In this document: piece after piece, positions 5,486 through 8,208 of the stretch
Numbering within the stretch: position 1 is the stretch's first letter
Layout of the letters: each line of letters starts with the position of its first letter
Program-made: the position numbers and the translations under genes
Assembly: GCA_033721915.1 (NCBI GenBank)
Contig: JAWWAC010000089.1
Span: forward strand, 1-8,208
Length of the DNA stretch: 8,208 bases
Reading direction: 5' to 3'
From: REBR01 sp033721915
GTDB taxonomy: Bacteria; Pseudomonadota; Gammaproteobacteria; Pseudomonadales; Oleiphilaceae
The notes under the pieces: generated by a model
What the model saw: the letters and a program-made list of their open reading frames with translations, nothing else
Told to the model about the DNA's origin: nothing
Database searches by the model: none

Positions 5486-5514
5486 TTGGTCCCCGGCCGG
5501 GGTAACGGTAGAAT
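5486..5514 (+). promoter_or_regulatory. Candidate promoter of the ftsY-ftsE-ftsX operon
   Basis: TTGGTC (-35, 5486-5491) and TAGAAT (-10, 5509-5514, 5 of 6 consensus) are 17 bases apart. Transcription would start near 5521, with a leader of about 105 bases. The spacer holds the perfect palindrome CCCCGGCCGGGG (5491-5502). The -35 box lies one base from that of the divergent rsmD promoter. Confidence 0.5.
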
Positions 5515-5625
5515 GCACCGCTTATCGTTGCAGGACCCGGGCAATGATCCGGCCACCGAGGCTTTTCCGGCGCCAGGCTGTGCCCACAGGGCCATGCCGT
5601 GCCGACACCAATGACAGGAACCGTT

Positions 5626-6795
5626 ATGACCCCCGAATTGATCATGGCTTTGATGGGCCTTTTGCTGTTGCTGGTTTTTGCTCTGGATGTGTGGGGCCGC
5701 CACCGCCAGCTGCCACGGCCGAAACCGGTGCCCCAAAAGCGTGAGGAGAAGCGTGAAGCACCGCCGGAAGAGCGTGGCGAGGCAGGGGTGGAAGAGGGCG
5801 AAGCCCAGGCGCCACCGGCCGAGGCCCGCCAGGCTCCCGTTGCTGAGCCCGTCCCGGAGGCGGTTCCCGAGGAAGAGCCGAAAACCCTTATGCAGCGCAT
5901 GCGCGAGGGGCTGGGCCGCACACGGGGCAACCTGGCGGAAGGGCTGAGCACGCTCTTCGCCGGCCGCAAGAGCATTGACGACGACCTGCTGGAAGAGGTG
6001 GAAACCCTGCTTCTGACCGCCGATGTGGGCATGACCGCCACCACGGAAATCATCGACCGTCTCACCGGGCAACTCAAGCGCAGCGAGCTGAAAGACCCCG
6101 AGTCCCTCCACGAAGCCCTCAAGGCGGAGCTGCGGGGGATTCTCGAGCCCCACACCACGCCACTGGACCTGAGCCAGGGCAAAAAGCCTTTTGTGATCCT
6201 GATGGTGGGGGTGAACGGCGTGGGCAAGACCACCACCATCGGCAAGCTGGCACGGCGTTTCCAGGACGAGGGCAAGCGTGTCATGCTGGCCGCCGGCGAT
6301 ACCTTCCGTGCCGCGGCGGTGGAGCAGCTTCAGGTCTGGGGGGAGCGCAACCAGGTGCCGGTGGTGGCCCAGCACACCGGTGCCGACAGCGCCTCGGTGG
6401 TGTTTGACGCACTCCAGTCCGCACAGGCACGGGAAATGGATGTGCTGATTGCCGACACCGCCGGGCGCCTTCAGAACAAGGAAAACCTCATGAACGAGCT
6501 GCAGAAGGTGGTGCGTGTCATGAAGAAGCTGGACCCGGAGGCGCCCCATGAGGTGATGCTGGTACTGGATGCCGGTACCGGCCAGAACGCCCTCAGCCAG
6601 GCCCAGGTGTTCCAGCAGGCGGTGGGGGTGTCGGGGATTACCCTGACGAAACTGGACGGCACCGCCAAAGGGGGTATCATCTTTGCCATCGCCCGGCAGC
6701 TTCAGCTGCCCATCCGCTATATTGGTGTGGGTGAGAAGATCGAGGATCTGCGCCCCTTTGCCGCGGACGAATTCGTGCAAGCCCTGTTTGATTAA
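5626..6795 (+). CDS. ftsY: Signal recognition particle receptor FtsY
   Basis: The 389-residue SRP-type GTPase receives ribosome-SRP complexes at the inner membrane and hands them to the Sec translocon. Domains: a hydrophobic segment (about 5-21) followed by basic residues; a Pro/Glu-rich acidic linker (about 32-86); the helical N domain (about 87-175); and the G domain with GVNGVGKTTT (195-204, G1), DTFRAAA (225-231, insertion box), DTAGR (277-281, G3) and TKLDG (341-345, G4), then GVGE (367-370). The N-terminal hydrophobic segment is unlike E. coli FtsY, which binds lipid through its acidic A domain and an amphipathic helix; here a transmembrane anchor is likely. The ATG at 5626 has AGGAA 5 bases upstream. 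Earlier in-frame starts (GTG 5599, ATG 5611) lack sites as good. ftsE follows after 36 bases. Confidence 0.97.
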   Translation: MTPELIMALMGLLLLLVFALDVWGRHRQLPRPKPVPQKREEKREAPPEERGEAGVEEGEAQAPPAEARQAPVAEPVPEAVPEEEPKTLMQRMREGLGRTRGNLAEGLSTLFAGRKSIDDDLLEEVETLLLTADVGMTATTEIIDRLTGQLKRSELKDPESLHEALKAELRGILEPHTTPLDLSQGKKPFVILMVGVNGVGKTTTIGKLARRFQDEGKRVMLAAGDTFRAAAVEQLQVWGERNQVPVVAQHTGADSASVVFDALQSAQAREMDVLIADTAGRLQNKENLMNELQKVVRVMKKLDPEAPHEVMLVLDAGTGQNALSQAQVFQQAVGVSGITLTKLDGTAKGGIIFAIARQLQLPIRYIGVGEKIEDLRPFAADEFVQALFD

Positions 6796-6831
6796 GGCCC
6801 GTTTCCAGGGGCCGGGACACTGTGAGGCCCC

Positions 6832-7518
6832 ATGATCGAGTTCCAGCATGTCAGCAAGCATTACGGTGAGCACCACACCGCCTTGCGGGATCTCAACTTC
6901 AGCATGAGCCGTGGTGACATGGCCTTTCTCACCGGCCATTCCGGGGCCGGTAAAAGCACGCTGCTGAAGCTGATCATGCTCATGGAACGCCCCTCACAGG
7001 GCCGTGTCATTGTCGGCAACCAGCCACTGGACCGCACGCCCCCCCGCCAGGTGCCCTATCTGCGACGCCACATCGGCGTGGTTTTTCAGGACCATCAATT
7101 GCTGTTCGACCGCACCGTGTTTGATAACGTGGCCCTGCCGCTGAGGGTCTGCGGCACGCCTCCCCGTGAGATCGGCCGTCGTGTCCGGGCGGCACTGGAC
7201 AAGGTGGGGCTTCTGAACAAGGAGAAGATGTCTCCGGTCCAGCTCTCAGGCGGCGAGCAGCAGCGCATCGGCATTGCCCGCGCCGTGGTCAACAAGCCCT
7301 CCGTGTTGCTGGCGGACGAGCCCACGGGCAACCTGGACCCGGCCCTGTCGGCGGACATCATGGGGCTGTTCCAGCAGTTCAACCAGGTGGGGGTGACGGT
7401 ACTGATCGCCACCCACGATATCGCCCTGGTGGAGCGCATGGGGCGCTCTGTCATGACACTGGACCAGGGCCGGCTGGTGCGCAATGACCCCCCGGGAGGG
7501 CGAGCGGCCCATGGTTAA
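6832..7518 (+). CDS. ftsE: Cell division ATP-binding protein FtsE
   Basis: The 228-residue cytoplasmic ABC ATPase pairs with FtsX. The complex transmits ATP hydrolysis to periplasmic activators of peptidoglycan amidases (EnvC-type) and helps recruit and activate the divisome. All ABC motifs are intact: Walker A GHSGAGKST (35-43), Q-loop Gln86 (VFQDHQLL), signature LSGGEQQR (138-145), Walker B VLLADEP (158-164) with Glu163, D-loop NLDP (167-170) and switch His195. Length is normal for the family (about 220). The start is fixed by GAGG four bases upstream of the ATG and by the family N-terminus MIEFxxVSKxY. It lies in the ftsY-ftsE-ftsX operon and overlaps ftsX by 8 bases. Confidence 0.97.
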   Translation: MIEFQHVSKHYGEHHTALRDLNFSMSRGDMAFLTGHSGAGKSTLLKLIMLMERPSQGRVIVGNQPLDRTPPRQVPYLRRHIGVVFQDHQLLFDRTVFDNVALPLRVCGTPPREIGRRVRAALDKVGLLNKEKMSPVQLSGGEQQRIGIARAVVNKPSVLLADEPTGNLDPALSADIMGLFQQFNQVGVTVLIATHDIALVERMGRSVMTLDQGRLVRNDPPGGRAAHG

Positions 7519-8208
7519 AGGCGCCTCCTCCAACCGTCCACCGCAACGCCGCCAGAACGCCCCTTCCAGGCCTGGAAAGACCGACAGGTCTGAGGCCCCA
7601 AAGCGCAAGCGCCGTGGTGCCGACCAGGCCCGCAGCCCCTGGCGCGAGCAGCTGGACAGCTACCTGCAGCACCACCGCAGCAGCGCCGCCGACAGCGGCC
7701 TGCGGCTGTGGCACTCACCCCTGTCCAGCATGATGACCGGCATGGTCATTGCCATCGCACTGGCACTGCCGGTGATACTGCTGCTGGTGCTGGCCAGCGT
7801 GCAGCAGCTCAGCGGTGACTGGCGCGACAGCGCCCGCATTGCGGTTTACATGAGTCAGGACGCGGAGGAATCACAGGCCCGTTCCCTGCAGCAGCAATGG
7901 CAGGAGTCCGGGGCCTTCTCCCAGGTGCGTTTTATCCACCGGGACGAGGCCCTGGAGAGCTTCCGGGCCGAGGCGGGGCTGGAAGAGGCACTGGATTACC
8001 TGGACCACAACCCGCTGCCCCACACACTGATTTTCACCCCCGTACCGGAACACCGTGACGAGGCCACCCTCAGGCAGGTCATGGATGAGCTTGAGGCCCT
8101 GCCGGAGGTGGACCGGGTGCAGCTGGACATGGCCTGGCTGCAGCGCCTGAACGCCATGGCGGAGCTGATGCGACAGGCGGTCTGGGTGCTGGGGCTGTTG
8201 CTGGGGGT
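7511..8208 (+). CDS. ftsX: Cell division protein FtsX, 5' part
   Basis: The frame runs 232 codons to the window edge, so the C-terminal membrane helices are missing. FtsX is the inner-membrane partner of FtsE, and its periplasmic loop contacts amidase activators. The cytoplasmic N-terminus (1 to about 72) is strongly basic (RPPQRR, KRKRR at 31-35), as in other gammaproteobacterial FtsX proteins. First membrane helix: about 74-96 (MMTGMVIAIALALPVILLLV). The periplasmic domain (about 97-220) includes DSARIAVYMSQ (106-116), DEALESFR and LPEVDRVQLD. A second helix begins near 222. ATG 7511 overlaps the end of ftsE (stop 7516-7518), indicating coupled translation; GGAGGG lies about 10 bases upstream. 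In many gammaproteobacteria rpoH follows, but it lies outside this window. Confidence 0.95.
   Translation, partial: MVKGASSNRPPQRRQNAPSRPGKTDRSEAPKRKRRGADQARSPWREQLDSYLQHHRSSAADSGLRLWHSPLSSMMTGMVIAIALALPVILLLVLASVQQLSGDWRDSARIAVYMSQDAEESQARSLQQQWQESGAFSQVRFIHRDEALESFRAEAGLEEALDYLDHNPLPHTLIFTPVPEHRDEATLRQVMDELEALPEVDRVQLDMAWLQRLNAMAELMRQAVWVLGLLLG

Noticed and set aside
5419..6939. 506-codon minus-strand open frame opposite ftsY
   Set aside because: It lies antisense to the well-supported ftsY gene, has His/Gln/Leu-rich composition typical of a GC-rich shadow frame, and shows no domain.
7511..7730. The long basic N-terminus of FtsX as an unusual extension
   Set aside because: Gammaproteobacterial FtsX proteins, including that of E. 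coli, carry a comparable basic cytoplasmic tail before the first helix.

Overview
The window looks like a piece of a GC-rich gammaproteobacterial chromosome, probably a marine or pseudomonad-like lineage (Marinobacter/Alcanivorax/Pseudomonas-type). This rests on the chromosomal block rsmD / ftsY-ftsE-ftsX, a DesA-type phospholipid desaturase next to it, and an E. coli-like YefM-YoeB module. The genus cannot be fixed from the sequence alone. There are no rRNA or tRNA genes, CRISPR arrays, transposases or phage genes.

Left third (1-2380), all on the minus strand. This part is visibly less GC-rich than the rest and accessory in character. Reading in the direction of transcription, it holds a yefM-yoeB toxin-antitoxin operon with a recognisable TGTACA-type operator, a small three-helix membrane protein of unknown function, a 300-base gap with no convincing gene, and the 5' part of a secreted protein with a PEGA-like domain followed by Sel1 repeats. 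That last gene runs off the left edge.

Middle (2381-4792). The DNA glycosylase gene fpg/mutM (minus) and the fatty acid desaturase gene desA (plus) are transcribed divergently from a 324-base region. This region holds a palindrome resembling the FabR/DesT class of operators that control unsaturated fatty acid genes. desA ends at a strong GC-rich hairpin shared with the convergent gene rsmD.

Right third (4793-8208). rsmD (16S rRNA m2G966 methyltransferase, minus) and the ftsY-ftsE-ftsX operon (plus) diverge from candidate promoters placed back to back. FtsY is the signal recognition particle receptor. FtsE and FtsX form the ABC-type complex that couples divisome activity to peptidoglycan hydrolase activation. 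FtsY here has an N-terminal hydrophobic segment, so it may be directly membrane-anchored. ftsE and ftsX overlap by 8 bases, and ftsX is cut by the right edge.

I found no clearly new multi-gene system. The best leads are the putative desA operator, the extended set of TGTACA motifs around the toxin-antitoxin promoter, the unusually spaced Sel1/PEGA protein, the orphan membrane protein beside the toxin-antitoxin module, and the membrane-anchored FtsY.
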